Assembly (NCBI RefSeq): GCF_000337795.1
Contig: NZ_AOLP01000017.1
Coordinates: 211,762 to 275,761 of the forward strand
From: Haloferax denitrificans ATCC 35960
Lineage (GTDB): Archaea; Halobacteriota; Halobacteria; Halobacteriales; Haloferacaceae
Direction of reading: 5' to 3'
DNA: 64,000 nt
Shown one piece after another: positions 44,949 through 54,219 of the stretch; position 1 is the first letter of the stretch, and every line of letters starts with the position of its first letter. The notes beneath the pieces are model-generated. The model searched no databases. It saw only the letters and a program-made list of their open reading frames with translations, and was not told the origin of the DNA. A program made the position numbers and the translations under genes.

Positions 44949-46016
44949 CTAGTCGTCGGCGAACTCCGCGCGCGCCTGCTCAGCGAATCCAGACGGGCTA
45001 CCGGAGATGCCGATTCCGAGCGTCCGGTCAGTGAGTTCCATGCTGGTCTTCTGGTCTTCGAGGTCGAACATCGCGCGGATGGCGTCGACGTTCTCCGGAA
45101 TCACGTCGGACTGCTGGTGGATGGCCTGGAACAGATAGAGGTCTCGGCCGTTGACGCCGATGGACTCGCCCCACACGCAGTTTTCCCACATGTCGCCGCG
45201 CGGGCGGCCCGCGTCGAGCGCGAAGTCCATGAGCTTGCCCGCGCCGTCGATGCCCATCCCCTCCGGGATGACGTAGACGCGGTTCTCGCCTTCGAGCAGT
45301 TGCCGGACGTGCGCGCCGGTCACGTCGTCTTCGAGCGTGACGTTGAGCGCGTGGACGTGCATCAGCGTCGCCGGGACCTTCAGCCCGAGCGTGTCGATTT
45401 CGAGGTCCGGGAAGATGGTCTTCACGTCGGGGCCGTGGTGAGACGGAATCTTAATCGGGTTCGGCAGGATGTCGTTTATCGGCCCGCGGGAGTTCTGACC
45501 GGGGTCGCCGCCGCGGCGGACGAGCGTCGCCCGGACCTTCTCGACGCCGTACTCCTCTTCGAGCGGCGCGATGATGCGCGAGAGGCCGGTCGTGTTACAG
45601 GAGACGACGCGGACGTAGTCGGCGTCGCGGGCGGCGTCGAAGTTGGCCCGCGCGTTGAAGCTCACGTCCGCCACGTCGGCGTCCTCGCCGCCCTGGAAGA
45701 TGGCGGGCGTGTGGTGCGTCTCGTACAGTTCGCGGTTCTCCGCGCCGATGCCGGACGGCGTGCAGTCGACGATGATGTCCGCCTCGGCGACCAGTTCGTC
45801 CACCTCGCCGGCGAGCTCGACTCCGGCCTCGGAAAACAGCGGCGAGCGTTCGGGAATCGCGGCGTACATCGGGTAGCCGCGTTCGCCCGCGGTGTGCGCT
45901 TCGAAGTTGGGCTGGGTCTTGGCCACGCCGATGAGTTCCATGTCGGGTTGCGCGTGGACCGCGTCGGCGACGCGCTTTCCGATTGTGCCGTAGCCGTTGA
46001 CACCCACTCGTATCAT
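44949..46016 (-). CDS. gapII: Glyceraldehyde-3-phosphate dehydrogenase, type II (archaeal)
   Basis: The 355-residue enzyme is the archaeal GAPDH type: [15 protein letters not shown] at the N-terminus and catalytic cysteine in [11 protein letters not shown] near residue 138. The [20 protein letters not shown] loop is also present. The start ATG at 46016 gives MIRVGVNG and was preferred over a TTG three codons upstream. In Haloferax I recall that this type serves gluconeogenesis. It is convergent with the phosphoesterase. An inverted repeat at 46057-46076 sits in its promoter. Confidence 0.93.
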   Translation of the reverse strand: MIRVGVNGYGTIGKRVADAVHAQPDMELIGVAKTQPNFEAHTAGERGYPMYAAIPERSPLFSEAGVELAGEVDELVAEADIIVDCTPSGIGAENRELYETHHTPAIFQGGEDADVADVSFNARANFDAARDADYVRVVSCNTTGLSRIIAPLEEEYGVEKVRATLVRRGGDPGQNSRGPINDILPNPIKIPSHHGPDVKTIFPDLEIDTLGLKVPATLMHVHALNVTLEDDVTGAHVRQLLEGENRVYVIPEGMGIDGAGKLMDFALDAGRPRGDMWENCVWGESIGVNGRDLYLFQAIHQQSDVIPENVDAIRAMFDLEDQKTSMELTDRTLGIGISGSPSGFAEQARAEFADD

Positions 46017-46056
46017 GGGAGACAAACGACCGGGGCCGACTATAGTTATTTCGATG

Positions 46057-46076
46057 GTTAATACTTAGAAATTAAC
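46057..46076 (-). promoter_or_regulatory. Inverted repeat in the gapII promoter
   Basis: GTTAAT (46057-46062) and ATTAAC (46071-46076) are perfect complements, 14 bases centre to centre, lying 41-60 bases upstream of the gapII start in an A/T-rich patch. It could be the binding site of a carbon regulator. The other gene start (46206) is 130 bases away. Confidence 0.45.
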
Positions 46077-46205
46077 TCTCGGGCGAGTGAGTCCCTCGAT
46101 TACCTCCGAGGCGAGTGAACCGACCGATTCGGGGCGACGGGGCGGGAACCGAGCGGGGGAAGCCGGATGGGAACGCCTAACAGCGCCGGCGGCGCAGGTG
46201 TCCAC

Positions 46206-47165
46206 ATGACCGAAGCCGACGCCGACCTCCGCGCCGCCAGCGAGACGGCGGTCCGCCAGTGTCTCGACCTCCAGCCCGACGAGTCGCTCGTCGTCGTCAC
46301 CGACGACAAGCGCGAGCGCATCGGCGAGGCGCTCTACGAGGTCGCAAGCGAGGTAACCGACGACGCGACTATCGTCCGCTACCCGCCAGGGACCCAACAC
46401 GGCGAGGAGCCGCCCGCGCCGGTCGCCGCCGCGATGCAGGCCTGCGACGCCTTCCTCGCGCCGACGACCAAGAGCCTGAGCCACACCCGCGCCCGCGGCG
46501 ACGCCTGCGACGCCGGCGCTCGCGGCGCGACCCTCCCCGGAATCACCGAGGAGGTGTTCGTCACCGGTCTCGACGCCGACTACGACGCCATCTACGACCA
46601 CAGCGCGGCGATGCTCGACGCCGTCGGCGACGCCGACGAACTCCGCGTCACGACCGAGAAAGGCACGGACATCACGTTCGTCCGCGGCGACCGCGAGTGG
46701 CTCGCCGACACCGGCGCAATCGCGGAGGCCGGCTCGTTTTCGAACCTCCCCGCGGGCGAAATCTTCCTCAGCCCCGCGTCCGCGACGGGCACCTACGTCG
46801 TCGACGGGACGATGATGCCCCACGGCCTCCTCGACGAGGGACGGGAACTCCGCTTCGAGGTCGAAGACGGCTACGTCACCGAGATTTCCGACGACGACAT
46901 CCGCGAGCAGGTCGAGGCCGCGGCGGAGGAAGTCGGGCGGGACGCCTACAACCTCGCCGAAATCGGCATCGGAACCAACGTCGGCGTCACCGACCTCGTC
47001 GGCTCCGTCCTGCTCGACGAGAAGGCCGCCGGCACGGTCCACATCGCCATCGGCGACGACGCCGGCATCGGCGGCGACACCGACGCGCCGCTCCACCTCG
47101 ACGGCATCATCCGCGAGCCGACGGTGTACGCCGACGGCGAGGAAGTCGACCTGCCGCGGCCCTGA
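46206..47165 (+). CDS. M29-like aminopeptidase family protein
   Basis: The 319-residue protein resembles thermophilic aminopeptidase T (M29): an alpha/beta N-terminal half with ESLVVVTDDKRERIGEAL, then GTYVVDGTMMPHGLLDEG near residue 205 and LAEIGIGTN near residue 260. A C-terminal HIAIGDDAGIGG-DTDAPLHLDGII segment supplies the acidic and histidine metal ligands. The start at 46206 was chosen over a GC-rich upstream extension. The natural substrate is unknown. Confidence 0.75.
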   Translation: MTEADADLRAASETAVRQCLDLQPDESLVVVTDDKRERIGEALYEVASEVTDDATIVRYPPGTQHGEEPPAPVAAAMQACDAFLAPTTKSLSHTRARGDACDAGARGATLPGITEEVFVTGLDADYDAIYDHSAAMLDAVGDADELRVTTEKGTDITFVRGDREWLADTGAIAEAGSFSNLPAGEIFLSPASATGTYVVDGTMMPHGLLDEGRELRFEVEDGYVTEISDDDIREQVEAAAEEVGRDAYNLAEIGIGTNVGVTDLVGSVLLDEKAAGTVHIAIGDDAGIGGDTDAPLHLDGIIREPTVYADGEEVDLPRP

Positions 47166-47316
47166 GCGGGCGCACGCCGCGCCCGAGCCCGAGCCCGCAA
47201 GTCGGGCGGTCCGATCGGTCGGCTCGCCCCGTTCGCCGAGCGAGCGTCCTGCCACCGACTCCCACGCCGAGACGGAGAAAGGCGGCTTTTTACGGCCTGA
47301 TGGGCTAGCGACCCGT

Positions 47317-47973
47317 ATGAGCCTACCCGACGCCGGCGAGCGCGTCCCCCTCTCCTGTCCGACGTGTTCGCCCGACGAACCCACCGTCCACGAGGTGCTG
47401 AAGCCCGGCGGTCACTCGACCGTCCGGTGTACCGAATGCAGTCACGTCCACAAGGAGACGGTCGAGATTCCCGACGAGACCGAGATGAACGTCGTCGTCT
47501 CGCAGGACGGCGACTCCGTCTCGACCGACGTGCCCGTGCCGGTCGGCACGACCATCGAGGTCGGCGACGAGTTCATCGTCGACACGCCGGAGGCGATTCA
47601 GCTCGTGCGCATCACGGGCATCGAGGTCGGCCCCGAACAGCGCGCCGACGAGGCCGAAGTCGCCGACGTGAAGACCGTCTGGACCCGCGTCGTCGACAAC
47701 GTCGCGGTCAACGTCACCATCCACCCGAAGGACGGCAAGCGCGAGGACACCCGGAGCGTCACCGTCAACGTCCCCGGCGACTACGAGTTCGTCGTCGGCG
47801 AGACGGAGGCGTTCGGCGACGAGGAGGTCGAAATCGAAGGCCTTGTCGTCCGCTCGGACGCCCCCGAGTACCGCCACGGCAAGCTCGACCACCCCGGCGA
47901 CATGGTGTACGCGAAGGACGCGAAACGCGTCTACGCCCGCGACCAGACCTCGACCGCGTGGTCGGCCTGGTAA
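47317..47973 (+). CDS. HVO_0476-type zinc-finger protein
   Basis: The 218-residue protein has an N-terminal zinc ribbon with CPTCSPDEPTVHEVL near residue 14 and CTECSHVH near residue 38. The rest is beta-rich and acidic, in two parts (VVSQDGDSVSTDVPVPVGTTIEVGDEF and KTVWTRVVDNVAVNVTIHP). It is conserved in haloarchaea with no known role and may bind RNA or a ribosomal component. It is transcribed alone. Confidence 0.75.
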   Translation: MSLPDAGERVPLSCPTCSPDEPTVHEVLKPGGHSTVRCTECSHVHKETVEIPDETEMNVVVSQDGDSVSTDVPVPVGTTIEVGDEFIVDTPEAIQLVRITGIEVGPEQRADEAEVADVKTVWTRVVDNVAVNVTIHPKDGKREDTRSVTVNVPGDYEFVVGETEAFGDEEVEIEGLVVRSDAPEYRHGKLDHPGDMVYAKDAKRVYARDQTSTAWSAW

Positions 47974-48069
47974 GGCGGAGCCGACGCCGAACCACTCCGA
48001 CCCGCCGCCGACGGCCCGTCCCGCCGGCCCAACGCACGACCTTTTGTTTTCGGCCCCGTCGGTGCGACC

Positions 48070-49008
48070 ATGCCTACCCGCGACCGGTCGCAGTCGTCGG
48101 TCGAATCGCTCGCGCTCCTGTGGGCCGCCCGCGAGAGCGGCATCATCGACGCGCTCACGACGAGCGCCGGCACCGCCGAGGCCGTGGCGGAAACGGCCGG
48201 AATCGACCCCCGAGCGGCCCGAATTACGGTCGAAGCGCTGGCCGCGATGGGCTTCATCAAGCGCGTCGGCGACGAGTACGAGATAACCAACCGCGCGCTC
48301 GGCTTCCTCGCCAAGCGCGACGTGCGCTCCATCGGTCGCCTCCCGCACGCGCTGGACCGCTTTTCCCTCTACGCCGACCTCCCGGAGACGATGTCGTCCG
48401 GCGAGCCGCCCGCGTTCCCGGCCGACTGGCTTCGGAACCGGCTCGGCGCGCACGACGCCACTGAGGAGTCGGTCGTCCGGGCCTGCGTGACCGCCGCGGT
48501 CCGCGAGGCCCCCGACGCGACGCGCGTCCTCGACCTCGGCGGCGCGTCGGGCGTCTTCGCCCGCGAGTTCCGCGCTCGCGGCCGCGACGTGACCCTCGTC
48601 GACGACGCGGACACCGTCGACGTCGTCCGACCGCTTCTCTCCCGTGCCGGCGTGGACCTCGTCGCGGGCGACCCGACCGACCCGCCGGCGTCGGGATTCG
48701 GCTTGGTCTTCGCCGGCGACGCCTTCGCCGGGCGCGACCCGAGCGAATCGCGGGCGCTCGTCGCGGGCGCGCACGACGCCCTCGAACCGGGCGGGTCGGC
48801 GGTGTTCGTCGACAGCCTGCACGGGCGGTGTTCGACCGACGCGACGGCCGGGCGAGCCGTGGACGCGCTCGCCACGGGTCGCGGCGACCTCTACGACGAG
48901 TCCGCGGTTCGCTCGTGGCTCGAATCGGCCGGATTCGACGGCTGTACGGTCCGAGACGTGCCGGGGACCGACCTGCAGGCGGTCGTCGGCGAGCGTGCGG
49001 TTGATTAG
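48070..49008 (+). CDS. SAM-dependent methyltransferase with N-terminal winged helix
   Basis: The 312-residue protein has an N-terminal winged-helix dimerisation region (about 8-85, SGIIDALTTSAGTAEAVAETAGIDPRAARITVEAL). A Rossmann methyltransferase fold follows, with motif I at VLDLGGASGVFAREF near residue 158. The layout is that of O-methyltransferases of small hydroxylated compounds. The substrate is unknown. The next gene (pcm) starts 21 bases later and is probably cotranscribed. Confidence 0.8.
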   Translation: MPTRDRSQSSVESLALLWAARESGIIDALTTSAGTAEAVAETAGIDPRAARITVEALAAMGFIKRVGDEYEITNRALGFLAKRDVRSIGRLPHALDRFSLYADLPETMSSGEPPAFPADWLRNRLGAHDATEESVVRACVTAAVREAPDATRVLDLGGASGVFAREFRARGRDVTLVDDADTVDVVRPLLSRAGVDLVAGDPTDPPASGFGLVFAGDAFAGRDPSESRALVAGAHDALEPGGSAVFVDSLHGRCSTDATAGRAVDALATGRGDLYDESAVRSWLESAGFDGCTVRDVPGTDLQAVVGERAVD

Positions 49009-49029
49009 GACCGACCTCCGAGGTCGACT

Positions 49030-49764
49030 ATGGACAACTCGGTGCTGCGCGACGACATGGTCGACGGCCTGGAGCACTCGCTTGAGTCGCTCCCCGAAGC
49101 CGTCGCCATCGCCATGCGCGGCGTCCCGCGACACGAGTTCGTCACCGACTCGCCGTATCAGAACCGCCCGACCGAGCACCGCGACACGAACACGACCATC
49201 CTCGCGCCGACGACGGTCGCGCGCCTGCTTTCCGCGCTCGACCCCCAGCCGGACGACGAGGTGCTCGTCGTCGGCGCGGGCGTCGGCTACACCGCCGCGG
49301 TCATCGCCGAAATCGTCGGCGACGCCCGCGTCCACGCGGTCGACATCACGCGCTCGCTCGTCTACGAGGCGCGCGAGAACCTCCAGCGCGCCGGCTACGG
49401 CGGCGTCCTCGTGGACTGCCGCGACGGCGCGGAGGGGCTGGCCGACTACGCGCCCTTCGACCGCATCCTCGTCGAGGCCTCGGCGGTCCGCCCGCCCGCG
49501 CGACTCCTCGCACAGCTCGCCGACGACGGCCGACTCGTCATGCCGAAAGGCGTCGGCGAGCAGACGCTCGTCGCCGTCGAGGACGGCGAGGTGGCCGAGT
49601 CGTTCGGCCCGCTGTCGTTCAAACCGCTCCTCGTCGACGGCGAACAGACGGGGAGCATCGTCAGAAACCGGACGCGACGCGAGGACCCCGAGTACGAGGG
49701 CCGAAGCTGGCACGCCGGCCACGGCTGGGAACAGGACTGGATAGACTGGGGCGGCCGCGGGTAG
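49030..49764 (+). CDS. pcm: Protein-L-isoaspartate O-methyltransferase
   Basis: The 244-residue enzyme repairs isoaspartyl residues in damaged proteins. The diagnostic segment is AMRGVPRHEFVTDSPYQNRP, with the active-site region HRDTNTTILAPTTVARLL. The SAM site is VLVVGAGVGYTAAVIAE near residue 78. The C-terminus is rich in arginine and tryptophan (SWHAGHGWEQDWIDW). It lies 21 bases after the methyltransferase gene. Confidence 0.88.
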   Translation: MDNSVLRDDMVDGLEHSLESLPEAVAIAMRGVPRHEFVTDSPYQNRPTEHRDTNTTILAPTTVARLLSALDPQPDDEVLVVGAGVGYTAAVIAEIVGDARVHAVDITRSLVYEARENLQRAGYGGVLVDCRDGAEGLADYAPFDRILVEASAVRPPARLLAQLADDGRLVMPKGVGEQTLVAVEDGEVAESFGPLSFKPLLVDGEQTGSIVRNRTRREDPEYEGRSWHAGHGWEQDWIDWGGRG

Positions 49765-49884
49765 ACGAACGAGCGGGAGGGTCGACGCGTCGGCCGGCGC
49801 GACAGTCACGATTCTCCGGGGCCGAGAACCGACGACACACGATTTAGCCGCAGAGCGCGTACCTAGGTATCGGTGAATCAAACC

Positions 49885-50160
49885 ATGGAGAAGAACGTCG
49901 GCGGCTACGACCGTATCGCGCGCGCAATCCTCGGACCGGTGCTCATCGTCGTCGGGGCGGCGAGCCTCGCGGGCTTCCTGACCATCGCGGCGGGAACGCT
50001 CGGACTCGTCATCGCGGTCGCGGCGCTCCTCGTCGGAGCGGTCCTCGCGACCACGGCGGTCACCCAGAAGTGCCCGCTCAACGACCTGCTGGGCTTCAAC
50101 ACCTACGAGGGCGCGAAGACGACCGAGACCGAATCCGCGGGCAAGCCCCGCGCGCAGTGA
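49885..50160 (+). CDS. DUF2892-type (YgaP-like) small membrane protein
   Basis: The 91-residue product has two membrane helices (about 10-32 and 35-60) and the YgaP-like signature NVGGYDRIARAILG at the N-terminus. CPLNDLLGFNTY follows the second helix. In bacteria the family is often fused to rhodanese domains, but here it is free-standing. The ATG at 49885 was preferred to a GTG four codons upstream. Confidence 0.75.
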   Translation: MEKNVGGYDRIARAILGPVLIVVGAASLAGFLTIAAGTLGLVIAVAALLVGAVLATTAVTQKCPLNDLLGFNTYEGAKTTETESAGKPRAQ

Positions 50161-50282
50161 GCTTTTCTTCGACACTCGAACTCGGCCCGACCGACGAGAG
50201 CGGTGACGCTGACCCGACCGTTATCAGATTGAATAACTAGCGGGAAACAGCTTTTGCGTCGCTCCAGAGACCGGACGTAGCG

Positions 50283-51590
50283 ATGACGCCACCACTCCCG
50301 ACGCGGGAACAGCTCCCGGACGACCTGCTCGAACGGGCCAACTGGGTCGGGTGGCGAACACGGACGTGCGACGGTGAGGAGCGGCCGGTCCCGTGCGACG
50401 CGACCGGCGACCCCGCGTCGGTGACAGACGCGTCGGCGCGGACGACGTTCGAGGAAGCCCTCGCGCGCGTCCGGCGCGGCCCCGCCGACGGCGTGGGCTA
50501 CGTCTTCACCGACGACGACCCGTTCGTCGGTATCACGCTCGATAGGTGCCGCGACGGCGAGACCGGCGTGACCGAGGAGTGGGCGCGGGCACTCGTGGAC
50601 CGACTCGATTCCTACGCGGAAGTGCGCCCCGCAGGGACGGGCTACCGCGTTATCGTCCGCGGGGCGCTCCCGCCGGGACGCACCCGAGCCGAAGCCCTCG
50701 AACTCTCGGACCGCGCGCGGTTCCGCCCGGTTACCGGCGACCGCGTCGGCGGCGCGCCCGCGGCGATTGCGGAACGGAGCGACGTGCTCGCGGCGGCTCA
50801 CGGGGCGTACGTCGAATCCGGCCCCGACTCCGAACCGCCGACGCCGACGCCGGCCGGCCCGGTCGCAATGCCGGCCGACCCGGTCGAACCGGACGCGGAC
50901 CGAGTCCCCGCTGACGCCCTCCTCGACGAGATGAGCGGTCCGGGCAACGACCTCGGCGACGACGAAATCGTCGACCGCGCCTCGACCGCCGTGAACCGCG
51001 TGACGTTCACCCGCCTGTGGCGGGGCGACGCGAGCGGCTACGACGACCGCGACGAGGCGGACGCGGCGCTGTGTTCGATTCTCGCGTTCTGGACGGCCGG
51101 CGACGCGCGACAGATGTGTCGCCTGTTTCGAGACTCCGGGCTCTTCCGACCGGCGTGGGACGAGGTCGCGTACGCCGACGGGTCGACCTACGGCGCGAAG
51201 ACGGTCCTGCGAGCGATTCGGGAGACGAGCGAGTACTACGACCCCTCCGGCTGGTCGAGCGCGGTCCGGCGGTCGTCCACGCCGTCGGAGGGCAACCGGA
51301 GGCGGGACGGCCGCGACGACGACGCGACGAGCGACCCGAGAGGACGGCCGCCGACCCCGACCGACGCGCCGCCGATTGACGACCGCGGGGCGTTCGAGCG
51401 GTTCGACGAACTCCGGGCGTGGCTCGACGACGTCGTCGACGAAAACGAGCGGCTCCGCGGCGAGCTCGACGCGGAACGGGAGCGACGGCGCGACCTCGAA
51501 GCGCGGGTGAGCGAGGTCGGAGACGGGAGCGGAGACCGAGACGAAAACGCGGGACGCGGCTGGTCGCTGTTCGGCTGGCTCCGGCGGTGA
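50283..51590 (+). CDS. NrS-1-polymerase-like protein with a possibly inactive primase-polymerase domain
   Basis: The 435-residue protein starts with NWVGWR and has a VGYVFTDDDPFVGITLDRCRD segment, the pattern of the bifunctional primase/polymerase (AEP) half of NrS-1-type proteins. The helical-bundle-like domain with RLWRGDASGYDDRDEADAALCSILAFWTAGDARQM lies at about 240-320. In relatives I recall the segment reads FVGVDLD, whose first aspartate is replaced by threonine here, so catalysis may be lost. A long disordered stretch and a C-terminal coiled coil follow. Such genes occur in haloarchaeal viruses and plasmids. Confidence 0.7.
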   Translation: MTPPLPTREQLPDDLLERANWVGWRTRTCDGEERPVPCDATGDPASVTDASARTTFEEALARVRRGPADGVGYVFTDDDPFVGITLDRCRDGETGVTEEWARALVDRLDSYAEVRPAGTGYRVIVRGALPPGRTRAEALELSDRARFRPVTGDRVGGAPAAIAERSDVLAAAHGAYVESGPDSEPPTPTPAGPVAMPADPVEPDADRVPADALLDEMSGPGNDLGDDEIVDRASTAVNRVTFTRLWRGDASGYDDRDEADAALCSILAFWTAGDARQMCRLFRDSGLFRPAWDEVAYADGSTYGAKTVLRAIRETSEYYDPSGWSSAVRRSSTPSEGNRRRDGRDDDATSDPRGRPPTPTDAPPIDDRGAFERFDELRAWLDDVVDENERLRGELDAERERRRDLEARVSEVGDGSGDRDENAGRGWSLFGWLRR

Positions 51591-51622
51591 CCGTCGCCGT
51601 CTCGGCCGTGTTTTGAGCGCGG

Positions 51623-52726
51623 TTACGACTTGAGTCCGCTCCCGGTGAGCGGCACGACCACGTCGGCGTCGCGGTCGAGGACGCCCGAGAGCCGGAGTTC
51701 GCGGAGCGCCGCGGGCGCGACGGCGCAGGTCGGCTCCGTGTAGAAGCCGTGGCGGTGGAGCCGGTCGAGTTCGTCTTCGACCGCGTCGGCCGACAGGGCG
51801 ATGGCGTCGCCGCCGGTGTCGTCGAGCGCCTCGTGAATCTCGGCCTCGCGGACGGGGTCGAGAATCTGGATGCCGTCGGCCACGTCGTTCGTCTCGTCGG
51901 CCGTGTGGTGGCGGGCGTCGGCGATGGGCGAGTAGCCGGCGGCCTGCGCGCCGTACAGTTCGGGCATCCGGTCGGTCCACCCCGCCTCGTAGAGCGCGCG
52001 GAAGCCGCGGTACGCGCCGAGGAAGAGCGTCCCGTGGCCCAGCGGCGTGACGACCGCGTCGGGGACCGACCAGTCGCGCTGGGCGGCGATTTCGTAGGCG
52101 ACGGTGGCCGTGCCCGCGAAGAACGCGGGGTTCCACGCGTGGCTCGCGTACCACGCGTCGTCGGCCTCGACGGCCTCGACGCAGGCGTCGGTCACGGCCT
52201 GTCTGGAGCCCTCGATTCGGACCGGCTTCGCCCCGGCGCGCTCGATGGCGCGGACCTTCGAGGGCTTGACCGACGCGGGCACGTAGATTTCGGCGTCGAT
52301 GCCGGCGCGGGCGGCGTAGGTGGCGACGGCGGCCCCCGCGTTGCCCGAGGAGTCCTCGACGACGCGCTCGACGCCGAGTTCGGACGCGACGGAGAGCATC
52401 GTCGTCGCGCCGCGGTCCTTGAACGACCCGGAGGGAAAGACGTACTCCAGTTTGAACGAGGCCTCCCACTCCGCGGCGTCGACGAGGGGCGTCATCCCCT
52501 CGCCGAGGCTGGCGTGCGGCTCCGTCGGGAGGAAGTCGTCGAACGCCCAGAGACCGTCGCGGTAGTCGAGGTCGGCGTCGGTCGGGTCGGCCGCCGACGG
52601 CGTCGGGTCGGTGGCGAAGTCGAGCGGCTCGCCGCAGGCACAGCGCCAGCGCCACGCGTCGTAGGTCTCGCCGCAGGCGTCGCACGCGAGTCGGAGCCGG
52701 GTCGGGAGTTCGGGTGATGTCGTCAT
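51623..52726 (-). CDS. thrC: Threonine synthase
   Basis: The 367-residue PLP enzyme makes threonine from phosphohomoserine. It has an N-terminal zinc-ribbon-like region (LACDACGE and CACGEPLDF). The PLP lysine lies in VFPSGSFKDRGATTML near residue 100, followed by the substrate-binding SSGNAGAAVATYAARAG. It lies 91 bases downstream of the gene at 52818 on the same strand, and the gap is filled by a 22-base tandem repeat. ilvA in this window uses its product. Confidence 0.93.
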   Translation of the reverse strand: MTTSPELPTRLRLACDACGETYDAWRWRCACGEPLDFATDPTPSAADPTDADLDYRDGLWAFDDFLPTEPHASLGEGMTPLVDAAEWEASFKLEYVFPSGSFKDRGATTMLSVASELGVERVVEDSSGNAGAAVATYAARAGIDAEIYVPASVKPSKVRAIERAGAKPVRIEGSRQAVTDACVEAVEADDAWYASHAWNPAFFAGTATVAYEIAAQRDWSVPDAVVTPLGHGTLFLGAYRGFRALYEAGWTDRMPELYGAQAAGYSPIADARHHTADETNDVADGIQILDPVREAEIHEALDDTGGDAIALSADAVEDELDRLHRHGFYTEPTCAVAPAALRELRLSGVLDRDADVVVPLTGSGLKS

Positions 52727-52740
52727 GAACGTGAGTGGGT

Positions 52741-52817
52741 GGAGTCGGGGTGTCGGTAGCGCGGAGTCGGGGTGTCGGTAGCGCGGAGTCGGGGTGTCGG
52801 TAGCGCGGAGTCGGGGG
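52741..52817 (+). repeat. 22-base tandem repeat, 3.5 copies
   Basis: The unit GGAGTCGGGGTGTCGGTAGC (plus GC) occurs at 52741, 52763 and 52785 without a mismatch. A partial copy follows at 52807. It lies exactly between the stop codon of the aspartoacylase-family gene and the start of thrC. Confidence 0.9.
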
Positions 52818-53774
52818 TCAGTACGTGTCGAGGTCGATGCCGACGGAACAGACGTACTCGCCGGAGGCGACCTGCGGGAGGCGGCGCGCCCGCCAGAAGA
52901 TGCCGTCGTGGTCGGCGGTGACGCGGGCTTTGAGCTTGCCGAACACGTCGGTCACCTCGAACACCACGTCGCCGGCGGAGACGCGCTCGCCGAGGTCGCG
53001 TTTGAACCGGACGAGGCCGCCGACCGGCGAGCCGTACTGGTCGAAGCCGCGGGCGCGGGTCTGGGCTTTCAGCTCCACGTCGCCGTCGAGGAAGTCGTAG
53101 CCGCGGAGGACGTTGTAGACGCCGCGGACGCCCTTCTCGATGCTCTCTTCGTCCCACCCGACACAGCCGCCGAGTTCGGGGTCGATAGTCGGGATGTCGG
53201 CGTCGGGGGCGGCGCGGGCGAGCTGGCCGTCGGGGCCTTTCTGGTCGAGGACGTAGCCGCAACCGAACGTCTTGGCGAGCCGGAGGCACTTGGCGTGCAT
53301 CCGGTGGTGGCGGCCACAGCGGACGCGGACCTCGTCTATCATCCGGCTCGTCGAGCCCTGATGGAGGTCGACGATGAGGTCGGCGTCGCGGGCGGCGGCG
53401 AACGTCGCGGCCGCGATGCGCTCCGAGGAGGTGCCGCGCTCGTCGCCGGGGTACGCCCGGTTCATCTTCGTGTCGTCTATCGGATTGCGGTGCTGTGCGA
53501 CCTGAAAGGCGTGGTAGTTGACGATGCCGACGACGAGAATCGTCCCGGAAATCTCCGCGGGGTCGAGTTGCGGGACGACCCGCTGGATGACGCCGACGCC
53601 GTTGAGTTCGTCTCCGTCCGAGGCCGCCTGCATGTAGAGCGTCTTGCCCGACGACGCGCCGTTGATGACGGCGACGGGCAGGCCGACGCTCCCGCCGTCG
53701 CGGGACTCGCCGACTTCGAGGCGGCCCACGTCCATCTCCCCGGGGGCCGCACTCGCCGTTCCCAAGGTAATCAT
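52818..53774 (-). CDS. Succinylglutamate desuccinylase/aspartoacylase-family metallopeptidase
   Basis: The 318-residue protein has the M14-like zinc site of the AstE/AspA family: VAVINGASSGKTLYMQAASDGDE near residue 40, DLIVDLHQGSTSRMIDEVRV near residue 135 and a later EVTDVFGKLKARV. Family members hydrolyse amide bonds of small N-acyl amino acids. Here it may serve ectoine-like or amino acid metabolism. It is on the same strand as thrC. Confidence 0.8.
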   Translation of the reverse strand: MITLGTASAAPGEMDVGRLEVGESRDGGSVGLPVAVINGASSGKTLYMQAASDGDELNGVGVIQRVVPQLDPAEISGTILVVGIVNYHAFQVAQHRNPIDDTKMNRAYPGDERGTSSERIAAATFAAARDADLIVDLHQGSTSRMIDEVRVRCGRHHRMHAKCLRLAKTFGCGYVLDQKGPDGQLARAAPDADIPTIDPELGGCVGWDEESIEKGVRGVYNVLRGYDFLDGDVELKAQTRARGFDQYGSPVGGLVRFKRDLGERVSAGDVVFEVTDVFGKLKARVTADHDGIFWRARRLPQVASGEYVCSVGIDLDTY

Positions 53775-53845
53775 ACCGCCAACCTCGGACCCGTCTCCCT
53801 TTAGGGGTTCGGTCCGCTGAAGCCCCCGAGGAAAGCGTTGCCGCT

Positions 53846-54163
53846 ATGGTCTCGCGGCCGCAACCGGCGAGCGTGACAGACGACGTTCCCGAACGGCCGC
53901 CGACGGGGGGACTGGTGCAGGCGCTGGACGTGCCGCGAAACGCCGCTATCGGGGCGGCCGCCGGTCTCGCCTTGGCCGTCGTCGCCTATCTCTTTCGGGT
54001 GCTCGAACTGTTCGGCCCCTTCGCCGGCACCCGCGAGTACCCGATACTCGGCCCCGAGGGCTGGTTCCTCCTCCTCGCGTTCGTCCTCGCGTCCGCGACG
54101 GCGTTGCTCGTCGCGACGGTGCTGACGCTCGTCTCCGCGTATCGGCTGAGTAAGACGCTCTGA
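53846..54163 (+). CDS. Small haloarchaeal membrane protein
   Basis: The 105-residue product has a hydrophilic start and two membrane helices (about 32-52 and 72-98). I do not recognise a characterised family. A GTG at 53873 in the same frame is an alternative start; the ATG gives a slightly longer N-terminus. It is convergent with the TrkA-C gene and divergent from the aspartoacylase-type gene. Confidence 0.6.
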   Translation: MVSRPQPASVTDDVPERPPTGGLVQALDVPRNAAIGAAAGLALAVVAYLFRVLELFGPFAGTREYPILGPEGWFLLLAFVLASATALLVATVLTLVSAYRLSKTL

Positions 54164-54219
54164 GTCGTCGGTTACGGCGGTTCGGCCTCGGGCTCGGACT
54201 CGGTCAGGGCGGGGCCGGC

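Noticed and set aside
47323..50175. 950-codon minus-strand frame
   Set aside because: Crosses four convincing plus-strand genes and has no start context or motif.
50103..52685. 860-codon minus-strand frame
   Set aside because: Antisense to the NrS-1-like gene and out of frame with thrC; arginine-rich shadow.
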